Shown: positions 18,527-28,046, counted from the stretch's first letter. The stretch: DNA of 64,000 nucleotides from Anaerospora hongkongensis (GCF_004339805.1 NZ_SLUI01000004.1:248001-312000), one strand, 5' to 3'. Numbers and translations are program-made. The notes: generated from the letters alone by a model not told the origin.

Positions 18527-19027
18527 ATGACAATGAACCAACAGGTGCTTTATCCGCCGCACCATTATCTGTATCAGACCGGCGGCAACCCGGCTGAAGA
18601 ATTATTGCGGCAGGTAGTTGTTAATCATCAAATGGAACTGATTAATATCCGCAATACTCCTTTTCGGAAAAGTGTGGAAGCAGAAAAAGTAATTGCCAAA
18701 GATATGAAAGACTTAGGCTTTCTGCATTCCGTTACCAACCGGAAGCATAGCTCGCTTTTTAAAGCAGGTCTGAATTTTGAGGTAGATTTTTTTCATCCTC
18801 AGCATCAAATTGCGGTTGAGGTCGAAAAAGGAGAAATTAACAACATCTGGAAAAACATCTGTAAGTTTGCCGAATCGCCGGTTATTCGGCATGGGGTGTT
18901 ACTAGTGCCTGTTATTCGTCAGGGGCAGCAGGTGCAAAGTGAATTTTATAAAAACACGATCAAACGATTGTGCCATATAGAAAAAGTATTTAGTTTGATA
19001 GACAGTTTATTACTTATTGGCTATTGA
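18527..19027 (+). CDS. Orphan PD-(D/E)XK-fold nuclease-like protein
   Basis: 166 residues with no strong family recall. The core FEVDFFHPQHQIAVEVEKGEINN (about residues 84-106) has the D...ExE/K arrangement of restriction-endonuclease folds, with a possible active site Asp-Glu-Lys. An upstream helix (VEAEKVIAKDMKDLGF) and a downstream strand-helix pair fit that fold. There is no methyltransferase or other defence gene beside it. The start is uncertain between ATG 18527 (four bases after GGAGG) and ATG 18533 (ten bases after). Function unknown. Confidence 0.6.
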   Translation: MTMNQQVLYPPHHYLYQTGGNPAEELLRQVVVNHQMELINIRNTPFRKSVEAEKVIAKDMKDLGFLHSVTNRKHSSLFKAGLNFEVDFFHPQHQIAVEVEKGEINNIWKNICKFAESPVIRHGVLLVPVIRQGQQVQSEFYKNTIKRLCHIEKVFSLIDSLLLIGY

Positions 19028-19079
19028 GAGTGCAGTTTTTCCTATGCTATGCATATAGTAATACAGAGAGGCAATGTAA

Positions 19080-19260
19080 TGGCAGGGCTTCTCGTAAAGA
19101 GGCGCCGTTTCCCGGGCGAAAGGGGACGGCGCTACGGTATTTGTAGCAGTTGAGCAGTCGTCTTACATAAAGTGCCAGCGGCCACGTGAGCGGGAATGAC
19201 TCACGGGCTGCTTATTCATTTCAGGCTGATGGGACGGGTCTGGATTTTTTTTATGGTTTT
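19080..19260 (+). other. Structured intergenic region, possible RNA
   Basis: The 314 bp between the nuclease-like gene and ywiB contain no supported ORF. Two strong hairpins are visible on the plus strand: GCGCCGT / ACGGCGC (about 19102-19132), and AGCGGCC-CGTGAG / CTCACG-GGCTGCT (about 19169-19213). A run of eight T follows near 19250. A TATAAT (19299-19304) then precedes ywiB. This could be an untranslated RNA ending near 19258, but no class is recognised and the stem before the T run is weak. Confidence 0.35.
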
Positions 19261-19341
19261 TGTTTAAAATGAGCTTTATTAAGCGCTAGTAAATAGGCTA
19301 TAATATGATATTGAGTTATTAATTGACAGAGGGTGGCAGAA

Positions 19342-19779
19342 ATGACGAATGTGGTTGTCACTGTTAGCGGCACTCAGTGTGACGAATCAGGTGATAAGCA
19401 GAGTATTGAATTGGTCACCGCTGGCCGGCACTATCAGAAAAACGGTGTTGATTATATTACATACGATGAAAGTAAGCTCACCGGTTTGGAAGGGACGACT
19501 ACATTACTGAAGCTTTATGACAGCTATGTCGTGCTTGTTCGGATGGGAAACATTGAACAGCGTCAGGAATTCCGCAAGGGAGAACGCAGCGCTTGCACGT
19601 ATATAACACCTTATGGTGCAATGGAAATGAGTGTTGCCACCAGCGATGTTGCCGTGGCTTTTTCCAATGGCAGCGGACAGGTTGCCATTGATTATGAGCT
19701 GGAAATAGAAGGACGTTGGCAGAGTTCAAATCGGCTTGCCATCACGATACGGGAGGAAAAAAGGACAAATGGACATTAA
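19342..19779 (+). CDS. ywiB: DUF1934 (YwiB-type) protein
   Basis: 145 residues of the DUF1934 family, a small beta-barrel (calycin-like) protein of unknown role. Typical segments: VVVTVSGTQ at the start, DYITYDESKLTGLEGTTTLLKL, and YELEIEGRWQSSNRLAITI at the end. In Firmicutes it commonly sits directly before argS, as here, overlapping that gene by 11 bp, so the two are cotranslated. Start at ATG 19342 after GAGGGTGG; a GTG at 19333 overlaps the site. TATAAT at 19299 is a plausible -10 box, though the -35 is poor. Confidence 0.85.
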   Translation: MTNVVVTVSGTQCDESGDKQSIELVTAGRHYQKNGVDYITYDESKLTGLEGTTTLLKLYDSYVVLVRMGNIEQRQEFRKGERSACTYITPYGAMEMSVATSDVAVAFSNGSGQVAIDYELEIEGRWQSSNRLAITIREEKRTNGH

Positions 19780-21433
19780 ACAACTGCTTCAAGAAAGTAT
19801 TTTAGCTGCAGCAAATCAGGCGATAGCAGATGGCGTCATTTCAGCCGCTCAATTGCCAGCTATTGTTCTGGAGGTGCCTCCGCAAAAGGAATTTGGCGAT
19901 TATGCCACCAATTTTGCCATGCAGACCGCGAGGGCTGCCAAAGCTAATCCGCGGATGATTGCTCAGGCGCTGGTCGAGCGGCTGCAAGCGTCCTGGCTGG
20001 AAAAATGCGAAATTGCCGGCCCGGGATTTATTAATTTTTATTTAAAGCCGGACTGGATGTATGAATTATTGGGACAAGTGCTGGCTGCAGGTGACAGCTA
20101 CGGGTGTTCGGATGCCGGTAAAGGTGAGCGCATACAAGTAGAATATGTCAGTGCCAATCCCACCGGACCGCTTCACGTCGGTCATGGCCGGGGGGCGGCT
20201 TTTGGCAGTGCGCTGGTGAACCTTTTGCGGGCCGCAGGGTATGATGTACAGGCTGAGTTTTACATTAATGATGCCGGTAATCAAATTGATAATCTGGCAG
20301 CTTCCGTCAATGCCCGTTATCTGGAGCTGCTTGATCAGGCAGTTGATTTTCCGGAAGACGGCTATCATGGTAAAGATATTATCGAAACGGCCAAGCGGAT
20401 TGTTGAGCAGGAAGGCTCCCGCTACCTGCTGATCCCTTTGGAAGAGCGTCTGGCCGTATTTAAAGAGCTTGCTTTGCAGGAGAAGTTAAACGCCCTCAAG
20501 GAGGACCTTGCGTCCTTTGGTGTTACCTTTGACGTATGGTTCAGCGAGCGGACGCTGCACAGGGGCGGGGCTATTGCCAAAGCCTGTGAGACGTTAAAGG
20601 CTAATGGCTTTATGTACGAAAAAGACGGAGCTCTCTGGTTGAAATCGACAGCTTACGGCGATGATAAGGACAGGGTCGTTATTCGTGATAATGGAGTTCC
20701 GACCTATTTGGCTGCTGATATCGCCTACCATCAGAACAAACTGGAACGCGGGTTTGCGAAACTGATTAATATCTGGGGCGCCGATCATCATGGCTATATC
20801 TGCCGGGTTAAAGCAGCTATTGCATCGCTTGGTTATCAGCAGGAGCAGCTGGAAGTGCTGATTCTGCAAATGGTTAACTTACTGCAGGATGGACAGCCGG
20901 TGAAAATGTCCAAACGGACTGGTCAAGGGGTTACGCTTACCGAACTGATCGAAGAAGTTGGCAGTGATGCTGCCCGCTATTTCTTCATCATGCGTTCTAT
21001 CGACAGTCAGCTTGATTTTGATCTTGACCTTGCGAAATCACGTTCTAACGAGAACCCGGTGTACTACATTCAGTATGCCCATGCCCGGATCAACAGCATT
21101 TATCGTCAGGCTGCCGAAGCGGGTATAAGTTTTGGTGACTGGTCAACTGCCAATTTTTCGGTATTGACGGTAGACGCAGAAACTGATTTAATTAAAAAGA
21201 TTGGTCAATACCCGGAAGAAATTGCTGCCGCTGCCCGGGAGCGGGCGCCACATCGCATCGCACGGTATACGCATGATTTGGCTGCCTTGTTTCATACTTT
21301 TTATAATCAATGCCGCATTATTGGTGTAGAACCTGAAGTGCAGCTTGCCCGTCTTGGCTTAGTAATGGCAGTGCAGCGGACCATAAAACACGGATTAACC
21401 ATATTAGGTGTTTCGGCACCGGAAAGAATGTAA
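19769..21433 (+). CDS. argS: Arginyl-tRNA synthetase
   Basis: Class I synthetase charging tRNA-Arg; 554 residues. The N-terminal additional domain (residues 1-110) recognises the tRNA D-loop. The catalytic signature is SANPTGPLHVGHGRG (HIGH-type), and the second signature is KMSKRTGQG. A DALR anticodon-binding domain closes the protein (about 435-554). The start ATG 19769 lies inside the end of ywiB and follows GGGAGG. Followed within 26 bp by rpoE, so probably one operon. Confidence 0.96.
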   Translation: MDIKQLLQESILAAANQAIADGVISAAQLPAIVLEVPPQKEFGDYATNFAMQTARAAKANPRMIAQALVERLQASWLEKCEIAGPGFINFYLKPDWMYELLGQVLAAGDSYGCSDAGKGERIQVEYVSANPTGPLHVGHGRGAAFGSALVNLLRAAGYDVQAEFYINDAGNQIDNLAASVNARYLELLDQAVDFPEDGYHGKDIIETAKRIVEQEGSRYLLIPLEERLAVFKELALQEKLNALKEDLASFGVTFDVWFSERTLHRGGAIAKACETLKANGFMYEKDGALWLKSTAYGDDKDRVVIRDNGVPTYLAADIAYHQNKLERGFAKLINIWGADHHGYICRVKAAIASLGYQQEQLEVLILQMVNLLQDGQPVKMSKRTGQGVTLTELIEEVGSDAARYFFIMRSIDSQLDFDLDLAKSRSNENPVYYIQYAHARINSIYRQAAEAGISFGDWSTANFSVLTVDAETDLIKKIGQYPEEIAAAARERAPHRIARYTHDLAALFHTFYNQCRIIGVEPEVQLARLGLVMAVQRTIKHGLTILGVSAPERM

Positions 21434-21458
21434 AGCGGAGCGGAGGTCGATTCAATAG

Positions 21459-21818
21459 ATGAAAGATCAAAAACAAATGCCTGATATTGAAGTGGCTTTT
21501 CAAATTCTCCAGGAAGCAAACCAGCCCATGTATTTTCGCGAGCTGATCAGCAAGGTATTAGAGACTAAGGCTGGCCGTGTTCATTCACCGGCACAGGCAA
21601 TGTCGGAAATTCACACGCAAATCAACCTTGACAGCCGCTTCCAGCATGTCGGCAAAGGTATGTGGGGACTGAATGAGTGGACGCCGCAAAGAGAGGCCCG
21701 CCAGGCGGAGGAAACAACAAAGGCTGTTTCCGGTGTGAGCCAGCGGCGTGAACGGCTTCTGGAAGAAATTCAGGAAGATTACGACAATGTTCCTGTGGGA
21801 CGGGAAGATACCGAATAA
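21459..21818 (+). CDS. rpoE: RNA polymerase delta subunit-like HARE-HTH protein
   Basis: 119 residues. The N-terminal 70 match the HARE-HTH domain of the Gram-positive RNA polymerase delta factor (VAFQILQEANQPMYFRELISKVLE...STINLDSRF-like core, GKGMWGLNEW). The C-terminal tail is charged and ends acidic but is much shorter than the long Asp/Glu tail of Bacillus RpoE. Delta improves transcription specificity and polymerase recycling. Its place directly before pyrG is the same as in Bacillus, which supports the call over a generic HARE protein. The GGAGG site is 12 bases upstream, rather far. Confidence 0.8.
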   Translation: MKDQKQMPDIEVAFQILQEANQPMYFRELISKVLETKAGRVHSPAQAMSEIHTQINLDSRFQHVGKGMWGLNEWTPQREARQAEETTKAVSGVSQRRERLLEEIQEDYDNVPVGREDTE

Positions 21819-21821
21819 CAC

Positions 21822-21858
21822 TTGACAGCCCTTATAATAAAAGTATAGAATATTGGGC
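21822..21858 (+). promoter_or_regulatory. pyrG promoter with GGGC at the predicted start point
   Basis: TTGACA (21822-21827), a 16-bp spacer and TATAGA (21844-21849) form a good promoter. GGGC begins at 21855, the expected first transcribed bases. In Bacillus and relatives a GGGC start allows reiterative G addition when CTP is low, controlling pyrG. No terminator hairpin is visible in this leader, so the full attenuation mechanism is not shown. Confidence 0.55.
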
Positions 21859-21910
21859 GTGTTTGGGATAATACTGCGAGAGGCGCTTATATTACAGGAG
21901 GATTTTTTTC

Positions 21911-23521
21911 ATGGCTAAATATATTTTTGTAACCGGCGGGGTGGTATCATCTCTCGGAAAGGGTATCACGGCGGCATCATTGGGCCGGCTATTAAAAAGC
22001 CGTGGCCTGAATGTTACCATTCAAAAGTTTGATCCTTACATAAACATAGATCCGGGAACGATGAGCCCTTACCAGCATGGTGAAGTATTTGTAACGGAAG
22101 ATGGCGGCGAAACGGATTTAGATTTAGGTCACTATGAACGGTTTATCGATATTAATTTGAGTAAGAGCTCGAACGTAACTGCCGGTAAGATCTACTGGTC
22201 GGTAATTAATAAGGAACGTAAAGGGGATTATCTGGGCAGTACCGTCCAAGTTATTCCTCATATTACCAATGAAATTAAAGACCGCATTTACCGGGTAGCT
22301 AAAGAGGATAATGCTGATATTGTCATCACGGAAATTGGCGGTACCGTAGGTGATATTGAAAGCCTGCCTTTCCTTGAAGCGATCCGCCAGGTGAAAAAAG
22401 AAGTTGGCCGTCACGATGTCTTGTATTTACATGTGACTCTCGTACCTTATATTGCTGCAGCTGGTGAACTCAAAACGAAACCAACACAGCATAGCGTTAA
22501 AGAACTCCGCAGTATCGGGATTCATCCCGATATCATCGTTTGCCGTACGGAACAAGAGATCTCCCAGGATATGAAAGAAAAGCTGGCACTGTTCTGCGAT
22601 ATCGATGTGAATGCCGTGATCCAGAATAAGACTGCTTCCAGCATTTATCAGGTTCCACTGATGCTTCAGGAAGAGGGACTTGACCGAATTGTCATGGAAA
22701 AATTAAATATCCAGGCGGGAATGGCCGATATGACCGAGTGGACCCGCATGGTAGATAAAATTTATAAGCCCTCTAAGTCGGTGCGAATTGCGATTGTCGG
22801 CAAATATGTTGCCTTGCATGATGCTTATATGAGTGTATCGGAATCACTCAGACATGCCGGTATTGCCAATGAAGCGGATATCGATATTAAATGGGTAAAT
22901 GCAGAAGAACTGGAAGATCCTGCTGTTGATCTAAAAGGCCACTTTAGTGATGTTGACGGAATTCTGGTTCCCGGCGGCTTTGGCGACAGGGGTGTGGAAG
23001 GAAAAATCCGCACGATTCAGTACGCCAGGGAAAACAAGATTCCTTTCTTTGGATTATGCCTTGGAATGCAATGTGCAGTAATTGAATTTGCCCGCAATGT
23101 GTGCAGTATGCCTGGCGCTCATTCTACCGAGTTCAATGGGGCAACCTCTTATCCGGTTATTGATTTAATGCCGGAGCAGGTAGCGGTAGAGGATAAAGGC
23201 GGCACCATGCGCCTAGGCGTATATCCCTGCAAGGTTATGGAAAACACGCTGACCTGTAACGCTTATCAAGATGAAATTATTTATGAACGTCATCGTCACC
23301 GCTATGAATTTAATAATGCCTACCGCCAGCAGCTTACTGATGCGGGATTGGTAATCGGCGGAACGCTGCCTAATGGCAGATTAGTGGAAATTGTGGAACT
23401 GAAAGATCATCCCTGGTTTTTGGCAACGCAATTCCATCCTGAGTTTAAATCCCGTCCGACGAATCCGCATCCCCTGTTCAGGGATTTTGTCAAGGCTTCC
23501 TTACAAAACAAAACCCGATAA
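21911..23521 (+). CDS. pyrG: CTP synthase
   Basis: Makes CTP from UTP, ATP and glutamine; 536 residues. The N-terminal synthetase domain opens [23 protein letters not shown] and continues with [40 protein letters not shown]-type sequence. The glutaminase domain (from about 290) has the nucleophile in FFGLCLGMQ and the C-terminal FHPEFKSRP histidine/glutamate. AGGAGG precedes ATG 21911. It has its own promoter and terminator although it follows rpoE closely. Confidence 0.97.
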   Translation: MAKYIFVTGGVVSSLGKGITAASLGRLLKSRGLNVTIQKFDPYINIDPGTMSPYQHGEVFVTEDGGETDLDLGHYERFIDINLSKSSNVTAGKIYWSVINKERKGDYLGSTVQVIPHITNEIKDRIYRVAKEDNADIVITEIGGTVGDIESLPFLEAIRQVKKEVGRHDVLYLHVTLVPYIAAAGELKTKPTQHSVKELRSIGIHPDIIVCRTEQEISQDMKEKLALFCDIDVNAVIQNKTASSIYQVPLMLQEEGLDRIVMEKLNIQAGMADMTEWTRMVDKIYKPSKSVRIAIVGKYVALHDAYMSVSESLRHAGIANEADIDIKWVNAEELEDPAVDLKGHFSDVDGILVPGGFGDRGVEGKIRTIQYARENKIPFFGLCLGMQCAVIEFARNVCSMPGAHSTEFNGATSYPVIDLMPEQVAVEDKGGTMRLGVYPCKVMENTLTCNAYQDEIIYERHRHRYEFNNAYRQQLTDAGLVIGGTLPNGRLVEIVELKDHPWFLATQFHPEFKSRPTNPHPLFRDFVKASLQNKTR

Positions 23522-23556
23522 AATTGAAGCTGTGATAAAATTACAGGTAGATACAA

Positions 23557-23590
23557 TAAAACTGTTGGATAATCCAACAGTTTTATTTTT
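23557..23590 (+). terminator. Intrinsic terminator after pyrG
   Basis: Perfect stem TAAAACTGTTGGA / TCCAACAGTTTTA around TAA, followed by TTTTTA. Confidence 0.92.
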
Positions 23591-23635
23591 AATACTATGT
23601 AGGTAGTACACAAAGTTGCTAAAGGATGTGGTGGT

Positions 23636-24568
23636 ATGTTTAAACGTTCGGTTATGCTGGTTATTGCCGGTGTTGTGTTAGTATCTGTCGGGATAATGCT
23701 GCTTTTCACACCTTCATTCAGCAGCAAGAAGGATAAAGCTGCTCCTGCCAGGCTGGCTGTGATCCATGTGGAAGGGGTGATCATGGGCGGTCGGGGACAA
23801 AGCAGCCTGTTTAGTGAAATTGGTGGTATTGATCAGGTTATCCGTCAATTGCATGAGGCCCGTGATGATCAATCCATTAAAGCGATTGTGCTGCGTATTA
23901 ATAGTCCTGGCGGCAGCGTGCCGGCAACGCAGGAACTGGGAGAAGAAATCAAAAAAATACGTGCCGGCGGCCTGCCTGTTATTGTATCCATGGGAGATGT
24001 TGCGGCATCGGGAGGCTACTGGCTGGCTGCACTGGCTGACAAAGTCTATGCCAATCCGTCGACGCTTACCGGCAGTATAGGGGTATATATGCCCTACACG
24101 AACTGGGAAGAGCTGTATCAAAAAATCGGAGTACGGCAGGAAAAAATCAAGAGTGGCCCCCATAAGGATATTTTATCGCCAGAGCGGCAGATTACCGCTG
24201 AAGAACGGGCGATTATTCAAACAATGGTTGATGATATGTATAGCCAGTTTGTTGAGGTAGTTGCCGAAGGTCGCAAAATGGACCAGCAAAGGGTTCGTCA
24301 AATTGCCGATGGCCGTATCTATACAGGAAAACAGGCTAAGGAACTGGGTTTGATAGACGAACTGGGAAATTTTTATGACGCGATTGACGGTGCAGCACAA
24401 ATTGCCGGTATTAGCGGCAAGCCTCAATTGAAAGAGTTTGGCAAAATGAATCCTTGGGATGTGCTGTTTGGCGCTGAAGGCAAAATCAATTTACAACAAA
24501 TCCTTACACAACAGATAAAAAATGATTTGCCGTTAACAGCGCCACTGGCGATGCCGGAACGGTGGTAG
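23636..24568 (+). CDS. sppA: Signal peptide peptidase SppA
   Basis: Membrane serine protease (S49) that degrades leftover signal peptides; 310 residues. An N-terminal membrane anchor (about 5-27) is followed by the protease domain. The nucleophile serine lies in GDVAASGGYWLA and the general-base lysine in EKIKSGPHKD. RINSPGGSVPATQE precedes them. It is the short, Bacillus-type single-domain form. Eight bases separate it from the Yip1 gene and 18 more genes positions show the same strand, suggesting an sppA-yip1-lipoprotein operon. Ribosome site GGATGTGGTGG is moderate. Confidence 0.93.
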   Translation: MFKRSVMLVIAGVVLVSVGIMLLFTPSFSSKKDKAAPARLAVIHVEGVIMGGRGQSSLFSEIGGIDQVIRQLHEARDDQSIKAIVLRINSPGGSVPATQELGEEIKKIRAGGLPVIVSMGDVAASGGYWLAALADKVYANPSTLTGSIGVYMPYTNWEELYQKIGVRQEKIKSGPHKDILSPERQITAEERAIIQTMVDDMYSQFVEVVAEGRKMDQQRVRQIADGRIYTGKQAKELGLIDELGNFYDAIDGAAQIAGISGKPQLKEFGKMNPWDVLFGAEGKINLQQILTQQIKNDLPLTAPLAMPERW

Positions 24569-24575
24569 GTGGAAT

Positions 24576-25157
24576 ATGGGATATTTGCTGGAAATTCTCT
24601 ACGATGTGTTGTTTCATCCTGCGACTGCTATGAACCAGATTGCTGCCCGGCAGTTGGTAGGAAAAAGTCTGGTAGTTTTTATTGTCAGCATTTTGCTGCC
24701 CAGCTGGGCGATGTGGTTTGGTCTTAAATCAACCAGTCTTGGTTATGCGATTAACGGGATCATCGTCATGCACATGCTCGGCAGCTTGCTATTATGGTTT
24801 TCCGGAGCGGCATTACTGCATTTAATTGCTGAATTCCTGGGGGGCCGCGGCAGTGCAATGGGCTTGTTTGCTGCTCTGGGATTTGCCCAGTTTCCCCGTA
24901 TCTTTATGGTGCCGCTGTGGGTAATTGCCGCATTGCTTCCGGAAGGAATCCGCCCGTTTGTCATGGGAATTTCGGTTTTGGCTATTCTGTTCTGGGTACT
25001 GGCACTTCATGTGTCCGCGCTGAAAGGTGCGTATGGCATAGGCGGTATTAAGGCGACGCTTGTGCTCATTATGCCTTTTTTGGCTGCCGCCTTATTAGTA
25101 GTGGCTGTTGTCACTTTTGTCAGTGTTCAATTCATGCAGTGGCCACAATGGAGTTAA
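24576..25157 (+). CDS. Yip1-domain membrane protein
   Basis: 193 residues with five hydrophobic segments (about 28-50, 55-80, 95-125, 127-150, 160-188). The sequence FHPATAMNQIAARQL near the start and GRGSAMGLFAALGFAQFPRIFMVPL in the middle are typical of bacterial Yip1-domain proteins, whose role is unknown. It starts eight bases after sppA and ends 17 bases before the lipoprotein gene. Confidence 0.75.
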   Translation: MGYLLEILYDVLFHPATAMNQIAARQLVGKSLVVFIVSILLPSWAMWFGLKSTSLGYAINGIIVMHMLGSLLLWFSGAALLHLIAEFLGGRGSAMGLFAALGFAQFPRIFMVPLWVIAALLPEGIRPFVMGISVLAILFWVLALHVSALKGAYGIGGIKATLVLIMPFLAAALLVVAVVTFVSVQFMQWPQWS

Positions 25158-25174
25158 AAGATAGGTGATGAGAT

Positions 25175-27526
25175 ATGATACAGAGAGGAATGCTGCTAGT
25201 CATTCTGTTTTGTTTATTAGTGGCAGGGGCGGGCTGTGGCAGCAATCGTCCCCTGCTGCCGCAGGCAGGACTGACGGTTGATTCTGCAGGCAGCGAACAA
25301 AGCTGGCAGCTGCCGGCAGCAATCAGTCAAGAGGGCGAAGGCAATATTTTTCGGCTGATAACCGGTGGGTCACTGAATGCTCCGCAAGGCTTGGAGCTGG
25401 CAGCAGGCGGTAAAGGCTGGCTGCGGTATTCGGTCGATATTCCGGCAGATCCCGATGTGACGGCTGTGGTTCGTCTGCAATTTTTATCTACACAAGGCAC
25501 CGGAAGAATCCAATTAGCTGCGTTGGATCAGTCGAAACAACAGGTAGCAGTCGTTGGCTGGGCAGCTACCGGACAGCTTCCTGCCAACACCGCCAATAGT
25601 CATTGGACGGACAATCGCACTATGGCTAACTATAAAGGGGATTGGCTGGCAGGAGAGTACCGTCCGTCAGAATTGCTCGCGCCCTATCTGGGCGGGCAAA
25701 AAGTGGCTTATTACCGTTTAACGGCTGAAGCCGGGCAAGGCCAACATGTCATTATTACGAAGTTTTCTTTAGACAATAATCTTGCACAAGCCTTGCAAAT
25801 CATACCTGTTGCCGCTCAAAAGTCGGTTATCGTCGGCGATACTGTTCGCCTGGAGGCGGATATTGTCAACCGGACATCGCGGGTAATTGAACAGGCAGAA
25901 GTTGAGTTGACCGAACCCTTCGGTTATGGTTTGTCGGTTGCAGAAAAGACAAAAACGATTGCCAATTTGGCTCCTGGCGCCCAGCAGCGCTTAGTATGGG
26001 AAGTCAAGGCACTGCGCCCGCACAGCGTAAATATGAATAAGCCCTGGCAGGTGGGATTTACCGTCAACGGACAGGCTGCAGCAGCGGCAATAGAATTGGC
26101 CATTGCGGATAACCGGCCGGGCAAGATTTTTTACGTGATGACGGAAGACCTGGAAGCAATTGACGGAGCCGGCTACGCCAAAGCCTGGGGTAACCAAAAT
26201 GGCTGGCTGGAACCGAAGGAACTGACGGTGCAGATGGTTGAGAAAGCGGAGCGGTTAAACGCGATAGCCGATACATATGGCGCGAAGTGGACGCATTATA
26301 TCGCATGGCCTCTGGTGAAAGCCGCCGAATGGGCTGACCGTCAATCCGGCACCGGTGAATGGAAAAAAGCTGCCGCTGCTATTGAGCAGTCGGTACGTGC
26401 TGAGGCGGACAAGGGGCATGAATACGGGATTCATATGCACTCTGATTATGATCCGTACCTGCCGGGCAATGTATTATCGTACAATAAAGAACTTGACGGA
26501 ATCTGGGCAAACCACCTAAGACACGGCTGGTCCCATTCCATCGCCAGCGAGGGCAGCTTTTACGATTACGCGAGCCGGACCGGTATCTTGTATGCCTATC
26601 AGCGAATTATGGACGAACTGGCTTCGTCTTCGCCTCAGGGGCAGCTGGTAACTACACGGGTAGGATCTTTTGACTTTGGTGCCGGACCGGAGAGCGAGGC
26701 AATCAGTACTCGGGCTTACCGGAAGGTCGGGTTGTGGGGCACCAGTGATGCCGACGGCAACGAAGGTGGCATTACCTCAGGTCCTTATGGCCGAGAAATA
26801 TATTTTGCCAAGCCGGACGACATTAATTCGGCAGCAGTGGATATTACGCAAACAGGGCTGGTTGAATTTCGACCTACTCCGCGCAGCAGTATTGCCTATG
26901 AAAGCCAATCGGCTGCTGTCATGAATGAAGCTGTTGATCAAGGCATTGCCTACTTTTCTTCCGGACAAGGAGCAATTCAGCCGGGAATACATGGCATTGT
27001 CGGCTTTACGCATGCCATGTTTGTGATGGGCGAGCCGGACTGGAAAAGCCTGGAGCAGGGCCAGTTCGCTGCTATTGACAGTCATTTGGCGTACCTGAAG
27101 GACCGGTATGTGAATCAAAACAAGCTTATTTTTGCTACCGCAAGTGAGATGGTGAAAGCCTATCTCGATTATTATACTCCCGAACCGGTTGCCTTGTATG
27201 GCCAGCGATTATCGCAGAGCAGGCTGGGGATTACCGAATATGCTGTCGAAATTTTAGGCAGCGATATTCCTATTGATCTCGCTCATCCACATCAGGTTAC
27301 AGTAAAAATCCCTCTCTATTTACGGGACAGTGCATACCGGGCAGTTATCTTAAAAAACGGGGAGCCCGTTTTTTCTACCTGGGGCTTGCCTACACCGTAT
27401 AATGATGTGCAATTTATTGTGGATAACAAGGAAGCAAAATATAGCCTAAAAGTTTACCATAATAATGTTCTTGCCACTATTACGCGATACATTACAGCAA
27501 TAAAAAACAAAATATCGAAGAATTAA
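25175..27526 (+). CDS. Large secreted lipoprotein with deacetylase-like barrel
   Basis: 783 residues. Signal peptide with lipobox GAGC (cysteine at about residue 21). Residues 30-200 look like a beta-sandwich carbohydrate-type module, and about 205-310 like an Ig/CARDB module (VGDTVRLEADIVNRTSRVIEQAEV). From about 310, ADNRPGKIFYVMTEDLEAI starts a region resembling the polysaccharide deacetylase/glycoside-hydrolase barrel, with GHEYGIHMHSDYDPY supplying histidines and aspartate that could bind metal. The last 100 residues form another small beta domain. I do not recognise a named family. By context and export signal it acts on the cell surface, possibly on an envelope polysaccharide. Confidence 0.6.
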   Translation: MIQRGMLLVILFCLLVAGAGCGSNRPLLPQAGLTVDSAGSEQSWQLPAAISQEGEGNIFRLITGGSLNAPQGLELAAGGKGWLRYSVDIPADPDVTAVVRLQFLSTQGTGRIQLAALDQSKQQVAVVGWAATGQLPANTANSHWTDNRTMANYKGDWLAGEYRPSELLAPYLGGQKVAYYRLTAEAGQGQHVIITKFSLDNNLAQALQIIPVAAQKSVIVGDTVRLEADIVNRTSRVIEQAEVELTEPFGYGLSVAEKTKTIANLAPGAQQRLVWEVKALRPHSVNMNKPWQVGFTVNGQAAAAAIELAIADNRPGKIFYVMTEDLEAIDGAGYAKAWGNQNGWLEPKELTVQMVEKAERLNAIADTYGAKWTHYIAWPLVKAAEWADRQSGTGEWKKAAAAIEQSVRAEADKGHEYGIHMHSDYDPYLPGNVLSYNKELDGIWANHLRHGWSHSIASEGSFYDYASRTGILYAYQRIMDELASSSPQGQLVTTRVGSFDFGAGPESEAISTRAYRKVGLWGTSDADGNEGGITSGPYGREIYFAKPDDINSAAVDITQTGLVEFRPTPRSSIAYESQSAAVMNEAVDQGIAYFSSGQGAIQPGIHGIVGFTHAMFVMGEPDWKSLEQGQFAAIDSHLAYLKDRYVNQNKLIFATASEMVKAYLDYYTPEPVALYGQRLSQSRLGITEYAVEILGSDIPIDLAHPHQVTVKIPLYLRDSAYRAVILKNGEPVFSTWGLPTPYNDVQFIVDNKEAKYSLKVYHNNVLATITRYITAIKNKISKN

Positions 27527-27569
27527 CTGAAGTTTTATAAAAAAAGTAATTTAATTTCCAGCTTCTAGG

Positions 27570-27594
27570 AGGATATTTGTCAAGATGTGCGAAT
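27570..27594 (+). promoter_or_regulatory. Sigma-H-type promoter of spo0F
   Basis: AGGATAT (27570-27576), 11 bases, then TGC-GAAT (27588-27594) matches the Bacillus sigma-H pattern (RnAGGAwWW, N11-12, RnnGAAT) except for one purine. Bacillus spo0F is transcribed by sigma H, so position and match agree. It lies 54 bp upstream of the start codon. Confidence 0.6.
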
Positions 27595-27647
27595 AGACAT
27601 GTTATAAGCAATTATACAAAATTATTAGACAGAGCGAGGGACCGCAC

Positions 27648-28046
27648 ATGGCTAAAGCCAAGTCGACAGTACTGGTTATTGATGATCAGCCAGGTATTAG
27701 AAGGCTATTGACCGAAGTGCTAACGGAGGAAGGGTACACGGTTGTTACGGCCATCAACGGAATTGACGGTGTTACCAAGACCAAGGAAGTTAAACCTGCT
27801 TTAATTCTGATGGATATGAAAATGCCTGGTATGGATGGAATTGAAACACTGCGGGAAATTAAGCGGTTAGGACAGGGTGACCGGGTCATCATGATGACTG
27901 CTTATGGGGAACTTGATTTGGTGAATCAAGCTCGTGAGATGGGGGCGTATGGCTACATTACGAAGCCTTTCGACATTATCTCTCTGTGTCATATGATTGA
28001 TGAAGCGTCGAATGAAACTGAAATACGTCAACTAATGATTGGATAA
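27648..28046 (+). CDS. spo0F: Sporulation phosphorelay response regulator Spo0F
   Basis: A stand-alone receiver domain of 132 residues without an output domain. The acidic pocket (Asp12, Asp13), phosphorylation site Asp56 (LILMDMKMPGMDG), Thr84 and Lys106 (YITKPFD) are present. Spo0F takes phosphate from sensor kinases and passes it via Spo0B to Spo0A at sporulation onset. The following zinc protein, tal/fsa and glpX reproduce the Bacillus spo0F-fbaA-tal-murAA-glpX neighbourhood with fbaA and murAA missing, which supports Spo0F over a CheY-like protein. A terminator follows. Confidence 0.85.
   Translation: MAKAKSTVLVIDDQPGIRRLLTEVLTEEGYTVVTAINGIDGVTKTKEVKPALILMDMKMPGMDGIETLREIKRLGQGDRVIMMTAYGELDLVNQAREMGAYGYITKPFDIISLCHMIDEASNETEIRQLMIG

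Noticed and set aside
19325-19345. T-box-like AGGGTGGCA before ywiB
   Set aside because: It is the ribosome site itself; no specifier stem or terminator accompanies it.
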